This document shows, piece by piece, positions 53,881 to 63,008 of a stretch of 64,000 nt of DNA. Numbering within the stretch: position 1 is the stretch's first letter; each line of letters opens with the position of its first letter. The position numbers and the translations under genes are program-made. The notes beneath the pieces were generated by a model. That model made no database searches. It was not told the origin of the DNA and saw only the letters and a list, made by a program, of their open reading frames with translations. Source of the stretch: Achromobacter arsenitoxydans SY8. GTDB taxonomy: Bacteria; Pseudomonadota; Gammaproteobacteria; Burkholderiales; Burkholderiaceae_B. The stretch is from positions 33,453 to 97,452 of the forward strand of contig NZ_AGUF01000043.1 in assembly GCF_000236785.1 (NCBI RefSeq), written 5' to 3'.

Positions 53881-54786
53881 ATGATCCCCTCGACTGAACG
53901 CGTCGGCCTCGCGCAAATGGCGGCAGCCATGACCTTGTCGGGAACACTGGGCGTATTCGTGCTGGAATCGGGCCAGAGCGCCTGGAACGTCGTGTTCTTC
54001 CGCTGCGTCTTCGGCGCGCTGTCGCTATTTCTGTACTGCTGGGCCCGCGGCCTGCTCAAGCCCGGCCTGTTCACGGCCAGGACGCTGGCCCTGGCGCTGG
54101 GCGCGGGCGCGGCCCTGGTGCTGAATTGGGTGCTGCTGTTCTCGGCCTACCGCCTGGCGTCCATTTCGCTAGCTACCGCCGTCTATAACGTGCAGCCCTT
54201 CTTTCTGATCGGACTGGGCGTGCTGTTCCTGGGCGAGCGCCCGTCGCGCGGCAAGCTGGCCTGGTCGGTGGTGGCCTTCGCCGGGCTGCTGCTGGTGCTG
54301 CGCCTGGGCGACACGAACCTGGCGGGCGGCAGCGCCTATCTGTCCGGGCTGATGCTGGGCCTGGGCGCGGCCGCGCTTTATGGCGTCACGGCCATCATCG
54401 TCAAGCGCCTGAAGGGCATTGCTCCCCAGGTGCTGGCCCTGGTGCAGGTGACGCTGGGCGCGGTCATGCTGCTGCCCATGGCCGACTTCAACGCCCTGCC
54501 GGCCCAGCCCGCTCAATGGGGCTGCCTGGTTGCGCTGGGCCTCATCCACACATGCCTGATGTACATCCTGATGTACTCGGCGATCCAGAAGCTGCCCACC
54601 ACGTCTACCGCCGCGCTCAGCTTCATCTATCCCGCCGTCGCCATCCTGCTGGATTTCGTGGTCTACGGCCATCGCATGGACGCCTCGCAGATCGCGGGCG
54701 TGGCGCTGATCTTCCTGGCCGCCGCGGCCGTCAGCCTGAACTGGACCTGGCGCATGCCGGGCAGGCCGCGCGCCGGGGCGGCCTGA
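53881..54786 (+). CDS. EamA/DMT-family transporter
   Basis: 301 aa with ten membrane helices in two EamA halves (ESGQSAWNVVFFRCVFGALSLF in the first; AALYGVTAIIVKRLKG and STAALSFIYPAVAILLDFVVYG in the second). Drug/metabolite exporters of this type move amino acids or amines. The Lrp gene diverges from it and probably controls it. Confidence 0.9.
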   Translation: MIPSTERVGLAQMAAAMTLSGTLGVFVLESGQSAWNVVFFRCVFGALSLFLYCWARGLLKPGLFTARTLALALGAGAALVLNWVLLFSAYRLASISLATAVYNVQPFFLIGLGVLFLGERPSRGKLAWSVVAFAGLLLVLRLGDTNLAGGSAYLSGLMLGLGAAALYGVTAIIVKRLKGIAPQVLALVQVTLGAVMLLPMADFNALPAQPAQWGCLVALGLIHTCLMYILMYSAIQKLPTTSTAALSFIYPAVAILLDFVVYGHRMDASQIAGVALIFLAAAAVSLNWTWRMPGRPRAGAA

Positions 54787-54922
54787 CTGCCCTATAAGCC
54801 GGGGCGCGGGGAAACCCGCACCCGGTCCCCGGTTATTCAGGCGTCCGTCCAGCCGGCCCCGCTATCATGGCTTTCCGAACCGCGGGCTCCGGCCCGCGCC
54901 GCCATGACGACAGGACATCCTC

Positions 54923-55624
54923 ATGATTGATCTCTATTACTGGACTACCCCCAACGGTCACAAGATCACGCTGTTCCTCGAAGAAGCCGGCCTGCCCTAC
55001 AAGATCCACCCCGTGAACATCGGCCGGGGCGACCAGTTCAAGCCCGAATTCCTGGCCATCGCGCCCAACAACCGCATCCCCGCCATCGTGGACCAGGCGC
55101 CCGCCGACGGCGGCGCGCCGATCCCGCTGTTCGAGTCCGGCGCCATCCTGCTCTACCTGGCCGAAAAGACCGGCCGCTTCCTGCCCGCCGACGTGCGCGG
55201 CCGCGCCGAGGTCTCGCAATGGCTCTTCTGGCAGATGGGCGGCCTGGGCCCCATGGCCGGCCAGAACCACCATTTCTCGGGCTACGCGCAGGAACGCATC
55301 GCCTACGCCATCGACCGCTACGTCAAGGAAACCAACCGCCTGTACGGCGTGCTGAACAAGCGCCTGGCGGACCGCGAATTCGTAGCGGGCGACTATTCCA
55401 TCGCGGACATGGCCGCGTACCCGTGGATCGTGCCGCACGCCAAGCAGGGCCAGGACCTGAACGACTTCCCGCACCTGAAGCGCTGGTTCGACGCCATCCG
55501 CGCGCGTCCCGCCACGCAGCGGGCCTATGCGCTGGCCGACACCATCAACACCGCGCCGTCCGTCAGCGACGAGGAATCCCGCCGCATCCTGTTCGGCCAG
55601 ACCGCCCAGAACGTCGCCCGCTGA
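54923..55624 (+). CDS. Glutathione S-transferase, YghU/UreG-like
   Basis: 233 aa. N-terminal thioredoxin fold with the start IDLYYWTTPNGHKITLFLEEAGLPY, the Ser-like TTPNGHK site and FESGAILLYLAEKTGRFLP, and a C-terminal helical domain with QMGGLGPMAGQNHHF. The TTPNG pattern is that of the YghU disulfide-reductase group. It starts an apparent run of small genes on this strand. Confidence 0.92.
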   Translation: MIDLYYWTTPNGHKITLFLEEAGLPYKIHPVNIGRGDQFKPEFLAIAPNNRIPAIVDQAPADGGAPIPLFESGAILLYLAEKTGRFLPADVRGRAEVSQWLFWQMGGLGPMAGQNHHFSGYAQERIAYAIDRYVKETNRLYGVLNKRLADREFVAGDYSIADMAAYPWIVPHAKQGQDLNDFPHLKRWFDAIRARPATQRAYALADTINTAPSVSDEESRRILFGQTAQNVAR

Positions 55625-55641
55625 CGCGCAAAGGAAACGCC

Positions 55642-56106
55642 ATGACCGAATCGCAATTGGTTTTCCGCCGCGCACGCCTGGCCGACCTGCCCGCGATCGT
55701 GGCGATGCTTGCCGACGATGCGCTGGGCGCGGCCCGCGAGGACGCGTCCGTTCCGCTGAATCCGAGCTACACCGCCGCATTCGGCGCCATCCAGCAAGAT
55801 CCCAATCAATTCCTGGCCGTGGTTGAGCAAGATGCACAAGTGGTAGGCTGTTTGCAGTTATCGTTCATACCCGGCTTGTCGCGGCTGGGCCTGTGGCGGG
55901 GTCAGATCGAAAGCGTGCGCATCGCTTCGTCCTACCGCGGCGCGGGCCTGGGCCGCGCCATGTTCGAGTGGGCCATCGAGCAGTGCCGCGCCCAGGGCTG
56001 CGGACTGGTCCAGTTGACCACCGACCGCGCCCGCCCCGACGCGCGCCGGTTCTATGAAAGCCTGGGCTTTACGGCCAGCCACGACGGCATGAAGCTCAAC
56101 CTGTAA
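55642..56106 (+). CDS. GNAT N-acetyltransferase
   Basis: 154 aa. GNAT motifs A (ESVRIASSYRGAGLGRAMFEWAI) and B (DRARPDARRFYESLGF) are clear. ATG 55642 follows AAGGAAAC, 18 bp after the GST stop. The substrate is unknown. Its last codon overlaps the following lipoate gene's earliest ATG. Confidence 0.9.
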   Translation: MTESQLVFRRARLADLPAIVAMLADDALGAAREDASVPLNPSYTAAFGAIQQDPNQFLAVVEQDAQVVGCLQLSFIPGLSRLGLWRGQIESVRIASSYRGAGLGRAMFEWAIEQCRAQGCGLVQLTTDRARPDARRFYESLGFTASHDGMKLNL

Positions 56107-56129
56107 TGTCTGATTCTCAAGGAACGCCC

Positions 56130-56405
56130 ATGCATGGCGAATACAAAGTCCCCGGCGGCAAGCTGGTCGTCGCGGATCTGGAAGTGCGGGACGGCCGTTT
56201 GGCCGACGTGCGCATCAGCGGCGACTTCTTCCTGGAACCGCCCGAAGCGCTGGAAGCCATCAACCGCGGCTTGAACGGCATGCCCGCCGACGCCGGCGAA
56301 CTGGAACTGGCGGTGGCCGTGCAGTCCGCGTTGCCGGCCGATGCCGAAATGTTCGGCTTCTCGGCCGAAGCCGTGGCCGTGGTGCTGCGGAGGGCGCTTG
56401 CATGA
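56130..56405 (+). CDS. Lipoate-protein ligase accessory subunit (LplB-like)
   Basis: 91 aa from ATG 56130 behind AAGGAA (an ATG at 56106 overlapping the previous stop is also in frame). It reads EYKVPGGKLVVADLEVRDGRLADVRISGDFFLEP and AINRGLNGMPADAG, the pattern of the small C-terminal accessory part of lipoate ligase that is separate in archaeal LplA-LplB. Its TGA overlaps the catalytic subunit start by 4 bp (ATGA). Confidence 0.85.
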   Translation: MHGEYKVPGGKLVVADLEVRDGRLADVRISGDFFLEPPEALEAINRGLNGMPADAGELELAVAVQSALPADAEMFGFSAEAVAVVLRRALA

Positions 56406-57178
56406 CCCGCACCGACTGGAACGACTACGACTGGCAATTGATCCATGAAGGCCCGCAGCCGCCCGCGCTGCACATGGCGCTGGACGCCGTCATCACCGAT
56501 GAAGTCGGCGCCGGCCAGCGTCCGCCCACGCTGCGCATCTGGGAGTGGTCCGCGCCCGCCGTCGTAATCGGCCGCTTCCAATCCCTGAAGAACGAGGTCG
56601 ATCCCGAGGGCGCCCGGCGCCACGGCATCGAAGTCGTGCGCCGCGTCAGCGGCGGCGGCGCGATGTTCATCGAACCCGGCAACTCCATCACCTATTCGCT
56701 CAGCGCGCCGCAGGCCCTGGTCCATGGCATGAGCTTCCAGGAGTCCTATGCGTTCCTGGACGCCTGGGTGCTGACCGCCCTGCAGGGCCTGGGCATCAAG
56801 GCCTGGTACCAGCCGCTGAACGACATCGCCTCGGACATCGGCAAGATCGGCGGCGCCGCCCAGGCCCGCCGCGCCGGCGCCGTGCTGCACCACGTCACCA
56901 TGTCCTACGACATCGACGCCGATAAAATGGTCGAGGTCTTGCGCATCGGGCGCGAGAAGCTGTCCGACAAGGGCACCACCAGCGCCAAGAAGCGGGTCGA
57001 TCCGCTGCGCACCCAGACCGGGCTGGCGCGCGAGGTCATCATCGACCGCATGGTGGAAACTTTTGCCGGCCTGCATCGTCTGACTCCGGGTCAAGTGGGC
57101 AACGAAACGCTGGCTCGCGCACAAGCGCAGGCCGACGAAAAGTTCTCCACCGCGGAATGGACGGGTGTCGTGCCCTGA
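56402..57178 (+). CDS. lplA: Lipoate-protein ligase A, catalytic subunit
   Basis: 258 aa biotin/lipoate ligase fold. Marks: HMALDAVITDE, WEWSAPAVVIGRFQ, RRVSGGGAMFIEPGNSITYS near 78-98, and SDIGKIGGAAQARRAGAVLHHVTMSYDID with the GKIGGAAQ loop and active Lys. It attaches free lipoate to E2 and H-protein domains. It lacks its own C-terminal accessory part, which is supplied by the gene just upstream, so activity likely needs both. Confidence 0.92.
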   Translation: MTRTDWNDYDWQLIHEGPQPPALHMALDAVITDEVGAGQRPPTLRIWEWSAPAVVIGRFQSLKNEVDPEGARRHGIEVVRRVSGGGAMFIEPGNSITYSLSAPQALVHGMSFQESYAFLDAWVLTALQGLGIKAWYQPLNDIASDIGKIGGAAQARRAGAVLHHVTMSYDIDADKMVEVLRIGREKLSDKGTTSAKKRVDPLRTQTGLAREVIIDRMVETFAGLHRLTPGQVGNETLARAQAQADEKFSTAEWTGVVP

Positions 57179-57209
57179 AGACGGCGCCCTGGTTTTTGGA
57201 GGTAATTCA

Positions 57210-58028
57210 ATGCGTCGCACATTCACGCCGCAAGGCGCGATAGGCGGTTTGATCCTGGGCGCCGCCCTTTTGGCGCTGGCCGGCTGCGGCAGCACGCCGC
57301 CGTCGAACATCACGTTGGCGTCGCAGGACGCTCAGTCGTCCGCCACGCCGGAAAAAGTAGGCGACCTGTCGACTGAACGCATCAAGTGGGCCTCCAGCAA
57401 GCCGGGCTGCGACGGCGACTGCCCGCGCATCGAAATCGACAGCGTGGCCTTTCCGGGCATCCCCAAGCTGACGGCGCTGGTGGACCACGTGCTGGCCTAC
57501 ATGACGGGCACCGATGCCAACCGCCGCGGCCCCTACGACACCTTGTCGGAATACACGCAGTATTTCTGGTCCACGGCGCGCCCCCGCGACGCCACCTATT
57601 TCAAGGCCAGCGTGAAGGACAGCGTCGGCGACATCGTTTCCATCGAACTGCACACAGAGCAATTCCTGACCGGCGCCGCGCACGGCATACCGGCCACGCA
57701 GTACCTGAACTGGGAGCGCAGCCGCGGCCGCGTCATGAGCCTGGACGAAGCGCTGATCCCCGGCCGCCGCGCCGAATACGTGGCCGCCCTCAAGAGCGCA
57801 CACACGAAATGGCTGGCGGGCAACCCGGACGCCAAGCGCGACCCCGCGTCGTACAACAAGATGTGGCCTTTCCAGGAAAGCGACAACTTCGCGCTGACGC
57901 GTGACGGCATCGTCGTCAAATACGACGCCTATTCGATCGCGCCGTATTCGCACGGAGAACCCGAACTGGCGATTCCCTACGGGGATCTGCGGGGCATCCT
58001 GAAGCCGGAGCTGCTGCCGGCGTCGTAA
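57210..58028 (+). CDS. Lipoprotein with DUF3298/RsiV-like domain
   Basis: 272 aa. A signal with lipobox LAGCGS near 27 gives an acylated mature chain. The body (KPGCDGDCPRIEIDSVAFPG, SIELHTEQFLTGAAHGIPATQYLNWE and a C-terminal KYDAYSIAPYSHGEPELAIPYGDL) matches the DUF4163/DUF3298 fold also found in RsiV, which binds lysozyme in other phyla. Function here is unknown. A strong terminator follows. Confidence 0.82.
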   Translation: MRRTFTPQGAIGGLILGAALLALAGCGSTPPSNITLASQDAQSSATPEKVGDLSTERIKWASSKPGCDGDCPRIEIDSVAFPGIPKLTALVDHVLAYMTGTDANRRGPYDTLSEYTQYFWSTARPRDATYFKASVKDSVGDIVSIELHTEQFLTGAAHGIPATQYLNWERSRGRVMSLDEALIPGRRAEYVAALKSAHTKWLAGNPDAKRDPASYNKMWPFQESDNFALTRDGIVVKYDAYSIAPYSHGEPELAIPYGDLRGILKPELLPAS

Positions 58029-58082
58029 AGCCTCGCCGGCCGCGCCTCGCCGGCCGCATTTTGCTTGCTCGGACGCACAAAT

Positions 58083-58118
58083 AGGAATCGCCCCTTTCGG
58101 GGCGATTCCTTTTTTTTG
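58083..58118. terminator. Rho-independent terminator
   Basis: AGGAATCGCCCC, loop TTTC, GGGGCGATTCCT, then T(7) or more. It ends the lipoprotein operon and could also serve the convergent gdhA in the other direction. Confidence 0.95.
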
Positions 58119-58170
58119 TCTCACTCGCCTCCTCGGCAATGCGCCGGACGGCGCATTGCCGATTCAGTCT

Positions 58171-59460
58171 TTACGGGTACAGGCCGCGCACCTGGCGCGC
58201 CTGCAGGATGCGCGTGCAAGCCACGATGAACGCCGCGGTGCGCAGCGTCACCTTGTGTTCGCGGGCCACCTGGGCCACCGACGCGTAGGCTTCGCGCATG
58301 AGGCGCTCAAGGCGCTGGTTGATTTCGTCTTCGCTCCAGAAGAAGCTGGAGAAGTCCTGCACCCATTCGAAGTAGCTGACCGTCACGCCGCCGGCGTTAG
58401 CCAGCACGTCGGGCACGACGTAGACGCCGTTTTCGGCCAGGATGTCATCCGCTTCCGGCGTGGTCGGGCCGTTGGCGCCTTCGACCACGATCTTCGCGCG
58501 CACCTTGGCGGCGTTGTCGAGCGTGATCTGGCTTTCCAGGGCCGCCGGGATCAGGAATTCCGTTTCGAGCGTCCAGAATTCGTTCTTGTCCAGCGCCTGG
58601 CCGCCCGAGAAGCCGCCCACGCCGCCGGTCTGCGACACGTGCGACAGCAGCTTGTGCACGTCCAGACCCGCGGGATTGTGCACGGTGCCGGTGTGGTCCT
58701 GCGCGGCGATGACCTTGGCGCCGGCTTCGTGGAACAGGCGGGCGGCCGTGCCGCCCACGTTGCCGAAGCCCTGCACGACGACACGCGCCTTGGACACATC
58801 AATGTTCTGGTCGCGCGCGGCTTCGCATGCCACGACGAACACGCCGCGGCCGGTGGCCTCGACGCGGCCCAGGCTGCCGCCCAGCGCGATCGGCTTGCCG
58901 GTCACCACGCCGGTGGCGGTGGCGCCTTCGTTCATGGAGTACGTGTCCATCATCCAGGCCATGGTCTGGGCGTTGGTGTTCACGTCAGGCGCGGGGATGT
59001 CCTTGGACGGTCCGATGATGACGCCGATTTCGCTGGTGTAGCGGCGCGTCATGCGCTCGAGTTCGGAAGCGGAGAGCTTGCGCGGATCGACGCGGATGCC
59101 GCCCTTGGCGCCGCCGTACGGCAGGTTGACCGCGGCGTTCTTGACCGACATCCAGGCGGCCAGCGCCATGACTTCGGACAGCGTGACGTCCTGGTGGAAG
59201 CGCACCCCGCCCTTGCCCGGGCCGCGCGACACGTTGTGCTGCACGCGATAGCCCTCAAAGTGGGCAATGGTGCCGTTGTCCAGTTCGATCGGCACGTCGA
59301 CGATCAGCGAGCGCTTCGGACGCTTCAGCGTCTCGACCCACCGGCTCAGGGAACCGAGGTACGGTGTGACCCGGTCAACTTGTTGCAGGTAATTACCCCA
59401 GGGGCCGAGGTCCTCGGCATTCAGATAAGACGGCAAGGCATGGGTGGGAGTTTGAGACAT
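58171..59460 (-). CDS. gdhA: Glutamate dehydrogenase
   Basis: 429 aa from ATG 59460 (AGGAGAG site). Glu/Leu/Phe/Val dehydrogenase marks are in order: [34 protein letters not shown] with catalytic Lys, [14 protein letters not shown] and a Rossmann glycine motif [11 protein letters not shown]. It interconverts glutamate and 2-oxoglutarate; the NAD-type catabolic branch is likely. An inverted repeat lies upstream. Confidence 0.95.
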   Translation of the reverse strand: MSQTPTHALPSYLNAEDLGPWGNYLQQVDRVTPYLGSLSRWVETLKRPKRSLIVDVPIELDNGTIAHFEGYRVQHNVSRGPGKGGVRFHQDVTLSEVMALAAWMSVKNAAVNLPYGGAKGGIRVDPRKLSASELERMTRRYTSEIGVIIGPSKDIPAPDVNTNAQTMAWMMDTYSMNEGATATGVVTGKPIALGGSLGRVEATGRGVFVVACEAARDQNIDVSKARVVVQGFGNVGGTAARLFHEAGAKVIAAQDHTGTVHNPAGLDVHKLLSHVSQTGGVGGFSGGQALDKNEFWTLETEFLIPAALESQITLDNAAKVRAKIVVEGANGPTTPEADDILAENGVYVVPDVLANAGGVTVSYFEWVQDFSSFFWSEDEINQRLERLMREAYASVAQVAREHKVTLRTAAFIVACTRILQARQVRGLYP

Positions 59461-59511
59461 GAGCAGGCTCTCCTGACAAAGTTGCGCCATTTTATCCATG
59501 AAAGTCATAGT

Positions 59512-59547
59512 GTCCCTATTTAAAGTTTAAATATTTTAAATGGGGAC
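59512..59547. promoter_or_regulatory. 13 bp inverted repeat upstream of gdhA, candidate operator
   Basis: GTCCCTATTTAAA (59512-59524) and TTTAAATGGGGAC (59535-59547) pair at 12 of 13 positions over a 10 bp AT-rich spacer. It lies 52-87 bp upstream of the gdhA start, where promoter and regulator would act. Confidence 0.6.
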
Positions 59548-59668
59548 GCATAGATGTTGCGGATACCGAACGGGTCGCAGACCGGCCCTGAAGGCCCTTC
59601 TATCCTAAGTCTCCCTTCTTCATGCGTCCACCCTTCCTACGAAGCCGCCCGACGCTTGCCCGTCAGCG

Positions 59669-59681
59669 GGTGTCAGACACC
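59669..59681. repeat. Palindrome GGTGTCAGACACC
   Basis: Third copy of the palindrome seen at 19914 and 19965, identical to the second, 40 kb away and again in an intergenic gap. Confidence 0.8.
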
Positions 59682-59702
59682 GTCCAACCAGCCTCCCCCC
59701 AG

Positions 59703-59740
59703 AAAAACAAAAAAGGGCGGCTTCCGAAGAAATCCGCCCT
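59703..59740 (-). terminator. Rho-independent terminator of the hutG operon
   Basis: On the minus strand the stem AGGGCGG / CCGCCCT with an inner TTC/GAA helix is followed by TTTTTTGTTTTT, 30 bases after the hutG stop. Confidence 0.9.
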
Positions 59741-59769
59741 AGCCGTCACGAACGACCAGCCGCCAGCCG

Positions 59770-60717
59770 TCAGGGCGACATCAGTTGCCACGCCAGGCGC
59801 GCCGCCGCGCGCGCGCCATGGCCGTCGATATCCAACCCGGGGTTGAATTCCGCCATGTCGGCCAGCCTCAGCTTGCCGCTGGCCTTGACCCGCAACACGA
59901 TTTCCTCGATGACCGCCATCGGCACCCCATACGGCGCGGGCGCGGACACGCCTGGCATCACCGCCGCCGGCAGCACATCCAGGTCGATCGTCAGGTATAC
60001 GTGCCGCGCCCGGGCCAGCAAGGCGTCGACATTCGCCAGCCGCGCCTCAAGGTGGCGCTCCTGCATGTCGCGGTCCTCTACCCAGACAGCGCCGACTTCC
60101 GCCGCGCGCGCATACAGCGCCGGCGTATTGGCCAGCCGCGACACGCCCAGGCAGGCGTACTGCAACGCCTGTCCGCGCGCTTCGCAATCGCGGGCGATCT
60201 GGTCGAACGGCGTGCCCGAACTGCCCGGGCGCCCGGTGCGCAGGTCGAAATGCGCGTCCAGGTTCAGCACCAGCACGGGACCGGCATCGCCGCGCGCCTC
60301 CAGCCAGCGCCGCAGGCCCTGGAAGCTGCCCCAGGCAATCTCGTGGCCGCCGCCCAGCACCACCGGCCGCGCGCCCTGCTCCATCAGCCCGGCCAGGCGC
60401 ACGCCCAGCCGTTCCTGGGCGTCTTCCAGTTCGTCGCCCTTGCAGGCCACGTCGCCCGCGTCCAGCAAGCGCGTCAAGCTATGCGCGGGCAGGCCCGCCA
60501 TGAACTTGCGGATGCCCGCGGGGCCGGCGGCCGCGCCAGCGCGGCCCTGGTTGCGCACGACGCCCGCGTCGCAGGCAAAGCCCAGCAGCACGGCTTCGCC
60601 CCGCTTCGCCTGCCCGGACTCCGGTTCGACGATGTGCGCCAGCCGGCGCGTGTCGCCTTGCTCGGCGCTGTCGTCGCGCGCCTTCCAGAGGCTCATATCC
60701 AGTTGCGCCACGCTCAT
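59770..60717 (-). CDS. hutG: Formimidoylglutamase / agmatinase-family ureohydrolase
   Basis: 315 aa arginase fold. The manganese site is visible: [10 protein letters not shown] near 120-130, [20 protein letters not shown] and [22 protein letters not shown]. The latter pattern fits HutG, which splits N-formimidoyl-glutamate in histidine degradation; agmatinase is the main alternative. No other hut gene is nearby. The start overlaps the ABC ATPase stop by 4 bp, so it belongs to the amino-acid transporter operon. Confidence 0.85.
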   Translation of the reverse strand: MSVAQLDMSLWKARDDSAEQGDTRRLAHIVEPESGQAKRGEAVLLGFACDAGVVRNQGRAGAAAGPAGIRKFMAGLPAHSLTRLLDAGDVACKGDELEDAQERLGVRLAGLMEQGARPVVLGGGHEIAWGSFQGLRRWLEARGDAGPVLVLNLDAHFDLRTGRPGSSGTPFDQIARDCEARGQALQYACLGVSRLANTPALYARAAEVGAVWVEDRDMQERHLEARLANVDALLARARHVYLTIDLDVLPAAVMPGVSAPAPYGVPMAVIEEIVLRVKASGKLRLADMAEFNPGLDIDGHGARAAARLAWQLMSP

Positions 60718-61502
60718 GCCGCCGCTCCCGGACCGGCGCTCAGCACGGCCTGCAGGAATTCGCGGGTGCGGGCCTCGCGCGGGGCGCTGAAAATGACCTC
60801 GGGCGGGCCGGATTCCAGGATGACGCCGCCATCCATCACGGCCACCACGTCCGCCACGTCGCGGGCAAAGCCCATTTCGTGCGTCACCACCATCATGGTC
60901 ATGCCCTCGCGGGCCAGCAGCTTCATGACCTGCAGCACCTCGCCCACCAGCTCCGGATCCAGGGCCGAGGTCGGCTCGTCGAACAGCATGACCTGCGGCT
61001 GCATGGCCAGCGCGCGCGCAATGGCGACGCGCTGTTTCTGCCCGCCCGACAGGCTGGCCGGCATGGCCGACATCTTCTGGGACAGGCCGACCTTGTTCAG
61101 CAGATCTGCAGCCAGGGCATTGGCTTGCTCGCGGCCCATGCCGCGCAGCTTGCGCGGGCCGACCGTCACGTTGTCCAGCACCGACAGGTGCGGGAACAGG
61201 TTAAAGCCCTGGAACACCATGCCCACCTGCATGCGCAGCTGGTTCAGTTCGGCCTCGGGCAGCATTTCGCCATGGTCCTGCAGCGTCTGGCCGCAGATTT
61301 CCACGGTGCCGCCCTGCGCCACTTCCAGGCCATTGCAGCAGCGCAGCAAGGTGCTCTTGCCCGAGCCGCTGGGCCCGATGACCACCACCACCTGCGACGG
61401 CAGCACATCGAAGTCGATGCCGCGCAGGACGGCGTGGTCGCCGTAGGACTTGTGCAGGCCGCGGATGCGGATCATTTCCTGCGGTTCGTTTGCGTGGCTC
61501 AT
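60714..61502 (-). CDS. Polar amino-acid ABC transporter ATPase
   Basis: 262 aa. Walker [11 protein letters not shown]-loop [14 protein letters not shown], signature [15 protein letters not shown], Walker [15 protein letters not shown] and switch VVTHEMGFA are those of the HisP/GlnQ group. It overlaps the permease by 4 bp. With the binding protein it imports a polar amino acid, by context perhaps histidine or glutamate. Confidence 0.95.
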   Translation of the reverse strand: MSHANEPQEMIRIRGLHKSYGDHAVLRGIDFDVLPSQVVVVIGPSGSGKSTLLRCCNGLEVAQGGTVEICGQTLQDHGEMLPEAELNQLRMQVGMVFQGFNLFPHLSVLDNVTVGPRKLRGMGREQANALAADLLNKVGLSQKMSAMPASLSGGQKQRVAIARALAMQPQVMLFDEPTSALDPELVGEVLQVMKLLAREGMTMMVVTHEMGFARDVADVVAVMDGGVILESGPPEVIFSAPREARTREFLQAVLSAGPGAAA

Positions 61503-62167
61503 TGCACCATTCCTCCGGCGCGCAGGTGCTGTTCCACCTTGCGCAAAATCACCATGGCGACCGTGGTCAGGACCAGATAGATCAGCGCCACCACCAGGTA
61601 GGTTTCCAGCGAGCGGTACGACACGCTGATGATCTTCTGCCCTTCGTGCATCAGATCGTGAATGGTCAGGAGCGACACCAGCGCGGAGTTCTTGATCAGC
61701 GCGATGAACTCGTTGCCCAGCGGCGGGATCATGCGCACCACCGCCTGCGGCAGGATGATGATGCGCATGGCCTGGCCGGAGGACATGCCCAGCGAACGGG
61801 CCGCTTCCGTCTGGCCGCGGTCCACCGACTGGATCGCGCCCCGCACGATTTCCGACACGTAAGCCCCCGAATACATGCCCAGGCCGAGCACACCGCAGGC
61901 AAAGGCCGGCAGCGTCACCCCGAACTGCGGCAAGCCGAAGAACCAGATGAACAGCTGCACCAGCAGCGGCGTGCCGCGGAAGAACAGCAGGTACGTGCTG
62001 CACAGGTGATAAATGACGCGGCGTTGCGGGTTCAGCCGGCCGACGCCGACCAGCAGGCCCATCACGCAGCCCAGCAGCAAGGCGCCGGCGGTCACCTCGA
62101 TGGTGACCGCCGCGCCCCGCAGCAGCGCGTCGAAATCGGCGAAGACGGGAGAGAAATCCAGGTTCAT
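61499..62167 (-). CDS. Polar amino-acid ABC transporter permease
   Basis: 222 aa. Five to six helices with the EAA motif ([34 protein letters not shown]) of the HisMQ group. It begins within 4 bp of the binding-protein stop. A single permease implies a homodimeric channel. The longer upstream start has no site. Confidence 0.95.
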   Translation of the reverse strand: MNLDFSPVFADFDALLRGAAVTIEVTAGALLLGCVMGLLVGVGRLNPQRRVIYHLCSTYLLFFRGTPLLVQLFIWFFGLPQFGVTLPAFACGVLGLGMYSGAYVSEIVRGAIQSVDRGQTEAARSLGMSSGQAMRIIILPQAVVRMIPPLGNEFIALIKNSALVSLLTIHDLMHEGQKIISVSYRSLETYLVVALIYLVLTTVAMVILRKVEQHLRAGGMVQ

Positions 62168-62907
62168 TTCGCGGGCGCCTCGAACCACTTGTTCACGATG
62201 GCCTGGTAGCTGCCGTCAGCCTTGAGCTTTTGCAGCGCGGCGTTCAAGTCGCGCGTGAGTTCGGGCTTGTTCTTCGGCACGGCAATGCCGTAGTCCTCGG
62301 TCGTCACCTGTTCGTTCAGCACGGTCAGGCCCGTGGTGTTCTGGGCGAACAGCTTGGCGGCGGGCTTGCCGGTCACGGCGGCGTCGGCGCGGCCAATCTG
62401 CACCAGGTTGAACATTTCCTGGTTCTTCTCGACTTCAACGCGCTGCACCTTCGGGAAATGTTCCTTCAGGTAATTGACCGACTTGGTGCCGACCTGCACG
62501 GACACCTTGCGGCTGTCCAGGTCCTTCAGCGTCTTGATGGGGCCGTCGGCCTTGGTCAGCACCACCAGCCCGCCCGCATAGTACGGATCGGTGAAGTCGA
62601 CGACCTTGCTGCGCTCGGGCGTGATGTAGATGGCGGAAACCGCGATGTCTGCGCGGCCGGCCTGCAATGCGGGAATCAGGCCCTTGAAGTCGATGTCGAT
62701 CCATTCGACCTTCTTGCCCATCGCGCCGGCCAGCGCTTCAACCAGTTCAATGTCGAATCCGGTGCGCTTGCCGTCTTTGACGAACTCCATCGGCGGGAAG
62801 GTGGCGTCGGTGACGGCGCGGATTGTTTCCTGGGCATGCGCGGGGCCGGCGGCCCAGGCAAGGCCAAGGGTCAGGGCGGCGGTCAGCAGTGTGCGGCGAG
62901 TGGTCAT
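62164..62907 (-). CDS. Polar amino-acid ABC transporter binding protein
   Basis: 247 aa. Signal peptide (to about 24, AGPAHAQE), then a solute-binding family 3 protein ([32 protein letters not shown]). The ligand is not fixed by sequence. It is first in the four-gene operon ending with hutG; the IclR gene lies upstream. Confidence 0.95.
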   Translation of the reverse strand: MTTRRTLLTAALTLGLAWAAGPAHAQETIRAVTDATFPPMEFVKDGKRTGFDIELVEALAGAMGKKVEWIDIDFKGLIPALQAGRADIAVSAIYITPERSKVVDFTDPYYAGGLVVLTKADGPIKTLKDLDSRKVSVQVGTKSVNYLKEHFPKVQRVEVEKNQEMFNLVQIGRADAAVTGKPAAKLFAQNTTGLTVLNEQVTTEDYGIAVPKNKPELTRDLNAALQKLKADGSYQAIVNKWFEAPAK

Positions 62908-63008
62908 GGCGGTTCCTGTGGATGTGGGTAGGTACGGCTATCGTTGCGGCTTGGGACTGGCTAAGGGGTGCAGCGTGTAATCCGGTGTGGCTCTAGGTGA
63001 TCAGGCAA

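Larger units (their letters stand above)
59461..59769. other. Intergenic region, gdhA / hutG operon
   Basis: 309 bp holding the gdhA promoter and its inverted repeat, a GGTGTCAGACACC palindrome and the terminator of the hutG operon. No gene is supported. Confidence 0.7.
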
